64,000 nucleotides of DNA from Pandoraea anhela (GTDB taxonomy: Bacteria; Pseudomonadota; Gammaproteobacteria; Burkholderiales; Burkholderiaceae): contig NZ_CABPSB010000006.1 of the NCBI RefSeq assembly GCF_902459655.1, positions 124,001 to 188,000 of the forward strand, in the 5' to 3' direction. A model generated the notes under the pieces. That model did not search any database and was not told where the DNA came from. It saw nothing but the letters and a program-made list of their open reading frames with translations. Of this stretch, positions 16,259-25,095 are shown in pieces. The stretch's first letter is position 1. The number at the start of each line of letters is the position of its first letter. The translations under genes and the position numbers were made by a program.

Positions 16259-16264
16259 TCGGCA

Positions 16265-16612
16265 TTAGCGCTTCGCGAGCCGCCCAGTCAGCCGCTCGAC
16301 AATCTCCACCACCATCGTCCGGTCACTGTTCCCAAGCTTCGAGAGCAACTGCCCGACGTGCTTGGCCTGGTCGCTGGTGCGGCTACTTGCTTCTGTCAGC
16401 AGGTCAGCGGCGTTGCACTCGAACAGTTCTGCCAGTTCCACTAGCCTCGCGACGGTTGGCATCACCAGTCCGCGCTCCATGCGTGAGACAGCCTCGTTTC
16501 CGATACCCAGCGCCTCGGCCACCTGCTCCTGCGTGAAGCCGCTTGCCACACGATGTTTCGCAATCGCCCGCCCTATCACTACGGCGAGCTGATCCAGATC
16601 GACTTGATTCAT
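16265..16612 (-). CDS. XRE-family helix-turn-helix regulator
   Basis: 115 residues from ATG 16612 with GGAGAGGG just upstream (a TTG five codons earlier overlaps the ribosome site and is unlikely). The XRE HTH occupies residues about 14-68: IGRAIAKHRVASGFTQEQV, then GIGNEAVSRMERGLVMPTV. The short C-terminal helix pair may dimerise. It is convergent with the paired small genes and divergent from the lipoprotein gene at 16755. The intergenic region holds palindromes that fit autorepression. Confidence 0.85.
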   Translation of the reverse strand: MNQVDLDQLAVVIGRAIAKHRVASGFTQEQVAEALGIGNEAVSRMERGLVMPTVARLVELAELFECNAADLLTEASSRTSDQAKHVGQLLSKLGNSDRTMVVEIVERLTGRLAKR

Positions 16613-16619
16613 ACCCTCT

Positions 16620-16695
16620 CCATTCAACCTGAATGGTTGGGCTACACCCTTAAAAACTTAAGGACCTTACGAGGTGATATTAAACTTTTAAAGTT
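16620..16695. promoter_or_regulatory. Palindromes between XRE regulator and lipoprotein gene
   Basis: CCATTCA-ACC-TGAATGG (16620-16636) lies directly upstream of the regulator ribosome site, and AACTTT-T-AAAGTT (16683-16695) lies about 60 bp before the lipoprotein start. The stretch between is A/T-rich (CTTAAAAACTTAAGG). Good operator candidates for the XRE protein; a guess from position and symmetry. Confidence 0.5.
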
Positions 16696-16754
16696 GAATG
16701 CCGTTATATTTCCTGCCACCTATCTTCATCAGCCATCCGGAAAGGAACCACAAA

Positions 16755-18080
16755 GTGAACAAAAACAAGATCAACGAGAGAATCGCTGGATTCGCGCTTG
16801 GCGCATCCCTGTGTGCGGCGCTCGCCGCCTGTGGCGGGGGCGGCAGCAATTCGGGTACGAATAGCGCGGGCGACACGACCCCGACTGTCACCACGAGCGG
16901 CACCGCTGCGATTGGCGCGCCGATCGTCGGCGGCTCCGTGTCGCTCAAATGCGTTTCGGGTGCAACGGCGTCGGCCACGACCGCATTCGATGGCACCTAT
17001 TCCGTTACGCTGAAGTCGGCGGACTACCCGTGTGTCGCGCAGGTCGCCGGCGGCCAGGCGAACGGTGTCGCCCTTGCGTCGGCGCTGCACTCGGTCGCGG
17101 CCGCCCCCGGCACGACCAACGTCACGCCACTCACGGATCTGATCGTCGGCGTGCTGGGTAATGGAAACGCGTCGGCACTCGATGGCGCTACGTCGAGCGC
17201 CCTGTCAAGCGCGATTACGGCCGACAACCTGGCGAGCGCGCTCACGAAGGTCCAGACTGCGATCGCAACCTTGCCCGGTAAGCTGGCAATTGCGAGCGGC
17301 TTCAATCCGCTGAATTCTCAATTCAGCGTGGGCGATGCCAATGACGCACTACTCGACCAGTATGCGGCGGCGCTCGATGCCGCGGGTCTGACGCAAGCCG
17401 ATGCAGTCACGCACACGCAGGCTGGCACGGCGATGACGAAGACGCCTTACTCGGCGATTGCCTATACGACTCCAGGCATCACGGCGACTCCGATGGGCAC
17501 CTCGCTCAATCTCGACAACACGTTCGGTATCGCTATCGCCGATCCGAATCGCGGCCTGTACGTTGCCAAAGCGAATCTCGATGCGAGCGGCAATGTCAGT
17601 GCGTTCGCGATTCCCGGCAAGTTCACGGCCATCGTAAGCGTTCTTGGCAACCGCGTCGGCGAACTGTGCACTGCCAACGGCGTCGGATCTGTGTCGGCCA
17701 GTCAGCCGGGACAGTACGTCTACATATCGAACGATATGGTGGAGGTGACCGATCTGAGCGAGCTGAACGGCAAGACCTTCGACGAATACGAGGACTGCAC
17801 GCAGTCCGGGACGACGACGTTCGCCGGCAACGGTATCGCCACGTTCACGGGCAATGACGGTCAGACGGACGCTCCGGTCAGCATCGTGCAGGCGCTCACT
17901 GCTGCGGGCGCTCCCGACCCGGCAAACCATTCGATCGAGCATGCGAAGGTCTACAAGTACACCGATCCGACGCGTGCCGCACGGTACGCCTACATCACGA
18001 TCAACAGCACGACGGGCACTGACGATCCGCTCACGTTCGATACCGACACGAAGTACGTGGCGATCGGATTGTCGCGGTAA
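16755..18080 (+). CDS. Secreted lipoprotein, Gly/Ser/Thr-rich, unknown function
   Basis: 441 residues from GTG 16755, chosen for AAGGAA 9 nt upstream; an ATG frame start 57 nt earlier would put charged residues before the signal. Signal peptide with lipobox LAAC then a GGGGS linker, so it is anchored in a membrane after lipidation. Residues about 45-85 look like a carboxypeptidase-regulatory or Ig-like beta domain (IGAPIVGGSVSLKC, DGTYSVTL), a pattern common in Burkholderiales surface lipoproteins. Cys pairs at mid-protein may form a disulfide. It has its own terminator downstream. Confidence 0.75.
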   Translation: MNKNKINERIAGFALGASLCAALAACGGGGSNSGTNSAGDTTPTVTTSGTAAIGAPIVGGSVSLKCVSGATASATTAFDGTYSVTLKSADYPCVAQVAGGQANGVALASALHSVAAAPGTTNVTPLTDLIVGVLGNGNASALDGATSSALSSAITADNLASALTKVQTAIATLPGKLAIASGFNPLNSQFSVGDANDALLDQYAAALDAAGLTQADAVTHTQAGTAMTKTPYSAIAYTTPGITATPMGTSLNLDNTFGIAIADPNRGLYVAKANLDASGNVSAFAIPGKFTAIVSVLGNRVGELCTANGVGSVSASQPGQYVYISNDMVEVTDLSELNGKTFDEYEDCTQSGTTTFAGNGIATFTGNDGQTDAPVSIVQALTAAGAPDPANHSIEHAKVYKYTDPTRAARYAYITINSTTGTDDPLTFDTDTKYVAIGLSR

Positions 18081-18133
18081 GCATCCGGCTACTCGTGCCC
18101 CAATGTTCCAACCGGGTGCGGCGGCATCTTTCC

Positions 18134-18174
18134 AAGCGCAGCGGCGGGATGTTCCGGCCGGCTGCGCTTTCTTT
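18134..18174 (+). terminator. Intrinsic terminator after lipoprotein gene
   Basis: Arms AAGCGCAGC (18134-18142) and GCTGCGCTT (18161-18169), with inner GC pairing in the loop, followed by TCTTTA. Located 54 bp after the lipoprotein stop. Confidence 0.7.
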
Positions 18175-18233
18175 ATCTGGCGAGCGCGATTTCATCGCGC
18201 TATGTGCGTCGCTCCCCACCTACTTTGTTACCG

Positions 18234-19073
18234 ATGAAAACGAATTTCACCACGCTTGCTTCGGCGGCGTTCCTGAGCGCGGCACTGGCCGGCTGCGGCC
18301 ATTCCGAAATCTACACGGTCAAGGCTGCAACCGTTCCGCAAGACTCGACCCATACCTACGAGACGGCTCTCTCGAATCGGGCCTCATGCGAGAAGGATAG
18401 CTGGCACACGTTCAAGGACGACACAAACCGCACGGTCGTGGAATACCGCTGTGATCTGAAGAACGGCGCGGCGCTGCTTGCTGCATTCCGTCAGCAGAAG
18501 ATCAGCGATACGCAGCACGATTTCCAGGGTTATTACAACGGTCTGGATCAGACCGCCGGGAGCATCCAGAATCCCGAGGCTCTAGAGAAACAGCTTGCCG
18601 ACACGCAGAGCCAACTCGCGCGGTTGCAGGCCAACGGCACGCCGCCGGCAGATACGCCGGAAGCGCTAAAACGGGGGCTCGTCAATCGCGCAAGCGAAAT
18701 GGACGCGGCTCAGTCCGCCGTCGAGCGGGCGCAGCGGGAACTAGACGATGCCAGGAGCAACCAGACCGGAGTGCAGCAGGAGCGCGCTCGTTTCGAGCAG
18801 CAGGAAAAGGATACGCTCGCGCAGATCGACAAAACATACGGCGGCGTAACCGGGGTGAGCGAAGTGTTCCAGTGGTACGTGCGTGACGATGACGTCGTGC
18901 CCGCGTGGTCGGGCGTCGAGCTGGCGAAGCAGGACGGCAGCACCTCGCGTCTTGACCGAAACTGGAACCAGACGATGGGCGATTTGCTCAGCCACCGTGG
19001 CAACGATCACGTTCACGCCGCGCTCAACATCCCGGACAACATTGTCCCCGGTCAGCAGCCGTCGGCACCTTGA
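18234..19073 (+). CDS. Lipoprotein with central coiled coil, unknown function
   Basis: 279 residues from ATG 18234 (ten codons inside the longest frame, placed at the signal peptide). Lipobox LAGC at residue about 20. Residues about 115-205 are rich in Gln, Ala, Glu and Arg with heptad spacing (LEKQLADTQSQLARLQ; EMDAAQSAVERAQREL), a coiled coil. One Cys pair (ASCEKDS... YRCDLKNG) may make a disulfide. No family recognised. It lies alone between two terminators and was probably acquired with its neighbour. Confidence 0.72.
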   Translation: MKTNFTTLASAAFLSAALAGCGHSEIYTVKAATVPQDSTHTYETALSNRASCEKDSWHTFKDDTNRTVVEYRCDLKNGAALLAAFRQQKISDTQHDFQGYYNGLDQTAGSIQNPEALEKQLADTQSQLARLQANGTPPADTPEALKRGLVNRASEMDAAQSAVERAQRELDDARSNQTGVQQERARFEQQEKDTLAQIDKTYGGVTGVSEVFQWYVRDDDVVPAWSGVELAKQDGSTSRLDRNWNQTMGDLLSHRGNDHVHAALNIPDNIVPGQQPSAP

Positions 19074-19098
19074 TCAGACCGGCTGAACCAGAACAACG

Positions 19099-19128
19099 TG
19101 CCGCGCCAGTATGGGCGGCATTTTTTTT
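19099..19128 (+). terminator. Strong intrinsic terminator
   Basis: Stem TGCCGC (19099-19104) with GCGGCA (19115-19120) followed directly by eight T. Ends the coiled-coil lipoprotein transcript, 26 bp after its stop. Confidence 0.85.
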
Positions 19129-19254
19129 GGTTCTTCGCGGATTCCCGTGGGGGCAATACCGGCTGGAGTCGGCCAAGAGCGCACTAATCAGCTAGGCTTC
19201 ATGTCGGCGGCAGTCCGCTCTTCCTGTATATCTTGAAGTGTGAGGCGACGGGGC

Positions 19255-20556
19255 CTACTCGGCTTGTTGCACTTCGAAGTACAAATTGCCAGTTGTTTGC
19301 CGTGGCAGTTCATCTGCTCCGACTCGATAGCCAACCTCGAACGAATGGATATCCGCCTGGGTGCTCATCACAATCGTGAACGATTTGAAAATCTTCCGAA
19401 ACCCATGTTGAATCTTTCCCACTCGGAAAGCGATGGCTTTATGGTCGTCGCCGATCCGTGGCCCTTCCCTCAAATACGAACTATCGAGCTGCGGGGAGTG
19501 TACTGTCGTCGAGCTTATGAATCCATGGGGCGCCAGAGGCGGAGGTTCCGGTAGTTCTGGGCCCTTGGGTAAATCATCGTCTTCGTAGACCAGAACACCG
19601 TCCGGGAATGTAACTCCTGCCCACACATCTGTTGCAGGCCGTGTTCCTCGGTTTACAACAGCAAGCTGGATATGCACGGTGCGCTGTAGAAGCAACCTGT
19701 GCTCCTTGAGCTTATCGAGGTACTTCTCATAGCTGTTGTAGTACCATTTCACGCGCATGTTGTATCCCTCGAGTTCCTCCTCTGTCCATTCTCTAAATCG
19801 CTTAACGCGCGGCCCCCCGAACGGAATAAACGGCCCCGAACGAAGCATTTCAAACGGCGACTCGGGCTCATCCTGTTGAGCCTTTGTTCTCAACGGTGTC
19901 TTCACCATGACGTCAGCTAGCGACGGCACATCGGTCAGTTGTACATCTTGCCGAACGACAAAGACGTTCGGGATATCGTCGGCTAGCTCAACCGACAGCG
20001 ACGGCATTGGATTGCGAATCAACTGGTCTTCTCTCGGCGCTGCCAAATTCGTCCTAAGCGCTGCAACAAGCTGTCCAACAAGACCATTTCGAATCTTTTC
20101 GATAGCAGGGTTCTTTTTACTGTCGAGGTGATAGGTGATAGCACCACGCCTGTGCCGCAAGTCGAACGGCAGTTCCTCTGGTTTGCCGCCAAACGCTAGG
20201 TTAGCAACGGTGATAACGCGCTGCGGGCCTACTTCACGGATGGCATAGCCCAGCTCAATCATGACATTGGGATTTGGAATCTTCTTCGTCGCCGTATCTT
20301 TCTTGACCTCGGCAACCGGAGTGACATCGGCAACAAATATTTGACAGTCGTCTATCTTCCGGAAAATCGTGGCCACGATTTCAACCAGTCCTGCTTCGCC
20401 CTTGGTGTCATGGTCTAACTCGAGACGGTCCGCCACCTCTAGCTGAAGCTCCTCGGCAACCTTTTCTATGGCCTGAGCGAGCGCATCCTTGATGAAGTCT
20501 TTGGTAGTTGCGGCGGGAAGGTCGCTCTGCCACGACCAAAAAACGGTTCTGCTCAT
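19255..20556 (-). CDS. TIR-like nucleotide-binding protein with C-terminal extension
   Basis: 433 residues from ATG 20556. The N-terminus VFWSWQSDLP and the segments IFVADVTPVAE, NPNVMIELGYAI and LPFDLRHRR mark a family of TIR-like/nucleotide-binding proteins (FWSWQSD type) common in defence islands; the E in NPNVMIELG sits where TIR NADases have their catalytic Glu. Residues about 205-433 form a second domain with a beta-rich part (VHIQLAVVNRGTRPATDVWA) typical of an accessory sensing or binding region. No partner effector gene is adjacent. NADase or nucleotide-sensing activity is inference from the fold. It borders decayed DNA on the right. Confidence 0.65.
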   Translation of the reverse strand: MSRTVFWSWQSDLPAATTKDFIKDALAQAIEKVAEELQLEVADRLELDHDTKGEAGLVEIVATIFRKIDDCQIFVADVTPVAEVKKDTATKKIPNPNVMIELGYAIREVGPQRVITVANLAFGGKPEELPFDLRHRRGAITYHLDSKKNPAIEKIRNGLVGQLVAALRTNLAAPREDQLIRNPMPSLSVELADDIPNVFVVRQDVQLTDVPSLADVMVKTPLRTKAQQDEPESPFEMLRSGPFIPFGGPRVKRFREWTEEELEGYNMRVKWYYNSYEKYLDKLKEHRLLLQRTVHIQLAVVNRGTRPATDVWAGVTFPDGVLVYEDDDLPKGPELPEPPPLAPHGFISSTTVHSPQLDSSYLREGPRIGDDHKAIAFRVGKIQHGFRKIFKSFTIVMSTQADIHSFEVGYRVGADELPRQTTGNLYFEVQQAE

Positions 20557-20625
20557 GATTTCACGTTGACGGTTGCGCCACAATTGGACCGAGAATTCTA
20601 CCAAACACCAACCGAACGAAAGCAT

Positions 20626-20766
20626 CCTCCGGGATCGTTCAAGGACGCATCTGGCCAACTGAACGGCTTCGACATCGATATTGCAAGCGCACTGTGCGCT
20701 GAAATGAAGATGACCTGCCAAATCACCGCGCAGGCGTAGGGCGGCATCATTCCTGGCCTACAGGCA
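20626..20766 (+). pseudogene. Amino-acid ABC transporter substrate-binding protein fragment
   Basis: The frame from 20626 reads PPGSFKDASGQLNGFDIDIA then ALCAEMKMTCQ, a TAG at 20737-20739 where the family has Trp, then GGIIPGLQA. This is the N-terminal lobe signature of HisJ/ArtJ-type periplasmic binding proteins. Nothing before or after it continues the protein. A remnant about 45 codons long. Confidence 0.7.
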
Positions 20767-20888
20767 ATACGCGAGTGCCCGCTCCTCCCAACTTCAGATT
20801 TCCGCTTAGGGTCGGATACCGTCCCTTGCCTCGGTTGCGTGGGACCTGATCTGACAGTCACCGTCAGATCGAGCCCCGACCTCTACAC

Positions 20889-21000
20889 ATCAAGCGATTC
20901 GCTGAAGGTGATGACCGCAAGCAGGTTGCACTACTGCCCGAATGCGTCGACAACTACATCGGGCAGGACAACCCATTCAGGGTCACAGACTCCCCTCAGT
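20889..21000 (+). pseudogene. IS1182-family transposase N-terminal fragment
   Basis: The frame from 20889 reads IKRFAEGDDRKQVALLPECV then DNYIGQDNPFRVTD, matching the start of IS1182-type transposases (MKRF-EGEDR-Q--L-PE-LDDY---DNPVRV-D). The start codon reads ATC rather than ATG and the frame collapses after about 35 codons. No terminal inverted repeat was found. Confidence 0.65.
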
Positions 21001-21625
21001 CAGCACCGAATCTCCGTCTGCCACTCAACTTGTCGTCCTCGTCTCGATCTACAGGAGCCTGCGTGACCTTGCTCATGTACAGACCGATGACCTTACGCAA
21101 CGATTCGCGCTTTTCCTCGTCGTCCCGGTGTAGATAGCCCACTGCTACGCCCCATTTGTGCTTGTAGGAATGCGCATAACGATTACCGTTGTCGTAGTCG
21201 CCCCAGCCACGAGTAAGCGCTATCCAATACTCCCCTAGCTCATCGCAAGCCGTGACGTGGTCACGACGACTAGCTGAGACGAAAACGACCAGATGTAGGT
21301 GATGATTCTCATCGCCGTTACCACCACTCTCCTGTCGCCATATCAGGCCGTGAATGTCATAGAGGATTCCACGAGTTGCATCCTTGATACGCTGAAACAA
21401 TTTACGACGAAGTATCTGCATCGTTTCGAAGTTTACATCGTCGCGAAGATATTTCTTGACAACCAGCGTGATGAATAGGATCTGATAGCTCTTACGGCGA
21501 TCAAGCATCTCCAACTCAAAATTCAAGTTCCTGATTCTGCATCTATCGAAGCGTTGCTTCTTGCGTCTCTGGGTATTGGAATCATCGTCTCTATCGAGCC
21601 AATATTTTTTCGTTCTATCAGACAT
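20996..21625 (-). CDS. Inovirus Gp2 / YfjJ-YagK-like protein with HUH and YxxK motifs
   Basis: 209 residues from ATG 21625 with GAGG 9 nt upstream. Resembles the YfjJ/YagK C-terminal domain (inovirus-type Gp2) found on P4-like satellites and cryptic prophages: a conserved HLHLVVF at residues 109-115 fits the HUH metal motif (HUHUUU), and YMSK at 183-186 fits the YxxK nicking motif. A rolling-circle type initiator or relaxase-like nicking role is therefore plausible, but is inference from two short motifs. Base composition is lower in GC than the chromosome. Next to an AT-rich gap that could be its origin. Confidence 0.65.
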   Translation of the reverse strand: MSDRTKKYWLDRDDDSNTQRRKKQRFDRCRIRNLNFELEMLDRRKSYQILFITLVVKKYLRDDVNFETMQILRRKLFQRIKDATRGILYDIHGLIWRQESGGNGDENHHLHLVVFVSASRRDHVTACDELGEYWIALTRGWGDYDNGNRYAHSYKHKWGVAVGYLHRDDEEKRESLRKVIGLYMSKVTQAPVDRDEDDKLSGRRRFGAD

Positions 21626-22362
21626 GGTTGACCTCGTTGGTAGTTACATCAACTGATCAAGCCATATGGTAGAAAATTATTGATTTAGTTTTTTCCGAAT
21701 TAATGATACTCGATGTCGCATGTAACATCATTAATTAACTTTTCTCTTGATGGATGGTCTTTTCTTGTAAAGATTTTTGCTGTTGATGAATGCTGCTTGC
21801 AGACGGTGTATCGAATATATTTTTTAGTCTGCGGAATTTCTTTTAAAAGCTATTTCCTTTTAAAACCCTATTACATAGGCACTGCAATTTCAGATGAACG
21901 GCGACATGGATGCACGAGCAATACTCTTTGCATGGACAACATTCGCATCACCGATAAACAAAGCGATTCAGTCTGATTTTCCACTCCGCCAAATATGCAA
22001 CAAGTCGAGTGCAAAAAAGAAGGGAGCTGTGTCGCACCGCGCAGCATCAATACCGCCATGCACACCAACTTCCAGGTCGGATAATTTTCGTCGCGAGCAG
22101 CAACAGTCAAGGCATTTCCTGAGCAACTTTCGAGGCAACTCTTGGCCTTCAAACAGTGTGATGCATGAGCAAGCGCCTGAAGAAAGCCGTCCGTTCCGCA
22201 CCCATGCAGGTGGCCCGACAGATAGTCGAGTGCAATGCCGTGACGGGGCGCTCCCGAAAAATTCGAGGCCGCATGGCATAGAAAATCGCCTTTCTTACCC
22301 CGGAAAGGCGAAAAAGGCGATGTTTTCGTGCGTTCTGATTTAAAAAAATGATCTTCAATCCG
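21626..22362. other. AT-rich gene-free region with inverted repeat; candidate origin or control region
   Basis: About 740 bp, visibly A/T-rich, between the HUH-like gene and the DUF3987 operon. Short frames here have no ribosome sites or recognisable products. A 10-bp perfect inverted repeat, AATTAATGAT (21698-21707) and ATCATTAATT (21727-21736), lies about 75 bp upstream of the HUH-like start, where an operator or nick-site hairpin would be expected. Confidence 0.45.
22290..22316 (-). terminator. Terminator of DUF3987 operon
   Basis: Arms CGCCTTTC and GAAAGGCG around an 8-nt loop; read on the minus strand it is followed by ATTTTC. It lies about 50 bp beyond the DUF3987 stop. Confidence 0.6.
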
Positions 22363-24099
22363 CTACCGGGAGCGGGAACGCAGCCAACGGTTATCTAGAT
22401 CGAAAAAGAACTCGTACTTGTCGCCGCCCACGCGGTACCTGATTTCGACCGACTCTGGCTTCCTCTTCGGCGGGGCAGACGCCCTGCTTGTCGCGCGGGA
22501 TTCGGCCTCCCGGACGAGCACATTTCCCCTAGCGTGAAGCCAGTCCAGCACCGGCCTGAAATTCTCGATCTTCTTCAGTCCATATCGCGAACAATTGGCG
22601 CGCAGATCTTGCACGGGCACGTCACAAACCATCCTGACATCGCCAGGCAGATCCTCCAGAGGGCCACCATTTACGCTCTCCAGCATGTCCCTGAACTTCG
22701 TTAGCACGTACCCGGCCATCTCGCGCATCCGGGTTTCCTGGTTGAACACCCGCCTGAATTCATTGAGATACCATTCCGCTACCTTGAAGGCTGCTTCGAC
22801 CGTTGACTTCGGAATTGCCAAGCCAGCGCCAGCCGGGTTGTCCATATCACCAGATTCGAAAAAGTGAAAGAGTGCTGACAATCTTGCGACGTGCTCAGCG
22901 AAACGATTGGCAAACTCTCGCTCATTTTCAAATTTCCCTTTCGTTGCCATAGCAACTTCAATACCGTTGTACGTCTCCTCCCAGAATTTTTGAGCATCGG
23001 GCTCGAAGTACAACGTCTCTCTGTTTTCCGCCCGCTCTTCGATGCTCGCGTGGGAGTGCGAAAGAAGCGCCTGAACCCGCTTATTAAAGCGGTCGATCCA
23101 CACAGTCGAACGGTCTTCTGGCCTTTTAAAAATGCGCGTTCCATAGGGCGTATCCGGCCTCGATAAAAGCACTCTGGACATCAACCCGATGCCTTTTGCG
23201 AGCTCCCCTTTTTGCTCCACGAAGCGGTCAAATACGATTGGCTGCACCATGAGCGATAGGGTTAGCCGCGGGTCATGGACCAAAAAGCTTTCCTGTTTCG
23301 TGCGGCCGACGACATCAATCGAGCCGCCATCCCACAGGCGATCTAGGCTCGCCATGTCGGATTCGCCTTTCGAATTGAGAATCCCGGCGGCTTCGTCCGA
23401 AAACAGTCCGGCAGCCGGCCAATTCTGCGCTAGGCTCTGTTCAAGCTGGCGTATCGGAATTTTCGAATACAAGACCCGCTGCAATCGCGGCGGACGGCGT
23501 TGGATTACTTCCCGGTTGAGTTCGGCAAGCTCCCGCGTCACCTCCTCTGCCTTGTCGCCCGCCTTCTTCGCGAGTCTCTTTGTCTCTGCGTCTTCACTTA
23601 TGGACAGCGTTTTGGATTTGCGAAGCAGTTGCCCTTCGGCCTTTTCCAGTTCACGGATTTTTCGTTGCGATGCGGCCCGGTCGAGTTCGTAGGCAGTCGT
23701 CTCCGCCTCGAACACCGAGCGCCTGATAAGGTCGTATGCCTCAATCGGTTTGACAACCAGTTGGTCCGCGCGGGACTTGCGCGCCCCCGTATCCGCCACG
23801 GTCAGGAGGAAAAGCGAACAAACGGATTTGTGGTCGTTCGCTATGCCGCGATTCATCCAAATCAGGTCTTGGCATGCCACCGAAATGGCAGACAACACTG
23901 CCTGTGCCGCGATGGGCACCGCCAGTCCGTCATTCTTGCAAATTTCGATAACGGCACCTCTCATGGTCTGCGGCAAGGCTTCCCAAGGATAGGTTTCGTC
24001 TTCGGGGTCAAAATCGGGGAACGGCGGTTTATCACAATGCCCGGCAACAGGTTCGGGTGCGAGCAAAAGCGGCACATTGAAGTCGATATTGTCGCTCAT
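22363..24099 (-). CDS. DUF3987 domain protein (satellite/prophage ATPase-like)
   Basis: 578 residues; ATG overlaps the upstream stop by 4 nt. N-terminal segment YPWEALPQTMRGAVIEICKN and LLTVADTGARKSRADQL (about residue 97-112) are typical of DUF3987/YfjI proteins, in which the P-loop is degenerate (GARKS instead of GKS). Residues about 130-200 are a long charged helical stretch, probably a coiled coil. The family is found on phage satellites and cryptic prophages, often with replication or AlpA-type genes, as here. Exact activity unknown; replication helper is the usual guess. Last gene of the operon before a terminator. Confidence 0.82.
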   Translation of the reverse strand: MSDNIDFNVPLLLAPEPVAGHCDKPPFPDFDPEDETYPWEALPQTMRGAVIEICKNDGLAVPIAAQAVLSAISVACQDLIWMNRGIANDHKSVCSLFLLTVADTGARKSRADQLVVKPIEAYDLIRRSVFEAETTAYELDRAASQRKIRELEKAEGQLLRKSKTLSISEDAETKRLAKKAGDKAEEVTRELAELNREVIQRRPPRLQRVLYSKIPIRQLEQSLAQNWPAAGLFSDEAAGILNSKGESDMASLDRLWDGGSIDVVGRTKQESFLVHDPRLTLSLMVQPIVFDRFVEQKGELAKGIGLMSRVLLSRPDTPYGTRIFKRPEDRSTVWIDRFNKRVQALLSHSHASIEERAENRETLYFEPDAQKFWEETYNGIEVAMATKGKFENEREFANRFAEHVARLSALFHFFESGDMDNPAGAGLAIPKSTVEAAFKVAEWYLNEFRRVFNQETRMREMAGYVLTKFRDMLESVNGGPLEDLPGDVRMVCDVPVQDLRANCSRYGLKKIENFRPVLDWLHARGNVLVREAESRATSRASAPPKRKPESVEIRYRVGGDKYEFFFDLDNRWLRSRSR

Positions 24100-24470
24100 G
24101 CGCCACCTCCCTGCGGCTTCTGCGGTGGCTGCGCGGAGAACGTTGCAAGAGCTGCTTGCACAAGGCTGTCCGGTTTGCGTTTTTTGGCCTTGCGTATTGC
24201 ACGCGACGACGGATCCACCCGGCCATCCTCCTGAAAAAATCTACTGACCTCGATGCCCGTGAGCTTCGGACCCCCGTGCTCGAATATCGCTTTAGCGATC
24301 TTGTCCCACGAGACCTCCTTCTCACGGGCCTTCTGGACGAAGTTGACGCACGGTGGGAATGCCGCACGCTTTTCGTCATCAGCACTTTTCACGTGCGCGA
24401 GCGCGGCCAATGCCGCCTGCTCATCGAACACGATTACTCTTTTCTTATCGCTGTGCATTTTGCCAATCAT
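24096..24470 (-). CDS. Small element protein of unknown function
   Basis: 124 residues (ATG 24470; an internal ATG at 24458 is possible). Overlaps both neighbours by 4 nt. Charged and soluble, with a motif KEVSWDKIAKAIFEHGGPKL then GIEVSRFF that resembles a small helix-turn-helix as in plasmid/ICE mobilisation accessory proteins. The C-terminal tail is basic then Pro/Gln-rich. No family I can name. Its place in the coupled operon suggests a role in element maintenance. Confidence 0.6.
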   Translation of the reverse strand: MIGKMHSDKKRVIVFDEQAALAALAHVKSADDEKRAAFPPCVNFVQKAREKEVSWDKIAKAIFEHGGPKLTGIEVSRFFQEDGRVDPSSRAIRKAKKRKPDSLVQAALATFSAQPPQKPQGGGA

Positions 24471-24841
24471 GACCGCGCCCCCTTTTCAGACCAGCAGCGC
24501 ACATCGAAATTGGGCTTGGTCTGCACCTCGCTAAGGCCGTTCATGAGCGACTGGCAGTAATCCAATAGATCTCGCGCGAACCAGAAGTGATGAACCTTGC
24601 CGCGATATTTGAAAGAACCACCACGCGGGGTAGGGAACTCGGGATCGTAATCCGCGCTTCGCTTGTCAGTGAAGGCTCGAACCTGAGCTTCGTCAACGCC
24701 CAAGGAATGTGCAACCACGCCGATTGTGAATACACAGCCCTTGTCCTCACGCACGCATCGTTTCGTCAGAGAAAGCGATTCCAGGTTGATAAGCGCGAGT
24801 CGATCATGAGGCGACAAGATTTTTCGAGTACGAACATTCAT
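24467..24841 (-). CDS. Small element protein of unknown function
   Basis: 124 residues from ATG 24841, which overlaps the upstream stop; a longer frame reaches further upstream but would bury the AlpA-like gene. Contains RGGSFKYRGKVHHFWFARDL, possibly a DNA-binding wing, preceded by VVAHSLGVDEAQVRAFTDKR, which looks like a helix-turn-helix. Not recognised beyond that. Coupled by 4-nt overlaps on both sides. Confidence 0.6.
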   Translation of the reverse strand: MNVRTRKILSPHDRLALINLESLSLTKRCVREDKGCVFTIGVVAHSLGVDEAQVRAFTDKRSADYDPEFPTPRGGSFKYRGKVHHFWFARDLLDYCQSLMNGLSEVQTKPNFDVRCWSEKGARS

Positions 24842-25095
24842 TCCTGGTCTCCCTTCAGACCAACAATCGCGCGGGTGCGAGGACGATTGGCAATCCACGG
24901 ATCTACCTCAGCCCCAATCCACAGGTTGCTCACGGAACTGCCCTTTGCGGAAACAGCGGCGGGCAAGGGAAAACTTCTGTCATACGTGGGCTCAGAGGGG
25001 TTCATGCAGGCGTACACCGAACTGCGCGACAACCCCGTACGCTGCTGGCCTGGCAGGCAAGGAATAACATTCGGATAGGTAAGCGCGCCGTTCAT
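24838..25095 (-). CDS. AlpA-like helix-turn-helix regulator
   Basis: 85 residues. RTGLSRSSVYACMNP is the AlpA-type recognition helix region (GLSRSTIY) and FPLPAAVSAKGSSVSNLW then EVDPWIANR matches the family pattern of a W near the wing and a DxWI ending. AlpA proteins regulate excision or integrase genes of P4-like prophages. Here no integrase is adjacent, so its target is unclear. Second gene of the coupled operon. Confidence 0.75.
   Translation of the reverse strand: MNGALTYPNVIPCLPGQQRTGLSRSSVYACMNPSEPTYDRSFPLPAAVSAKGSSVSNLWIGAEVDPWIANRPRTRAIVGLKGDQE

Noticed and set aside
21713-22343. Short reading frames in the AT-rich gap
   Set aside because: No ribosome sites, no recognisable product, overlapping on both strands.
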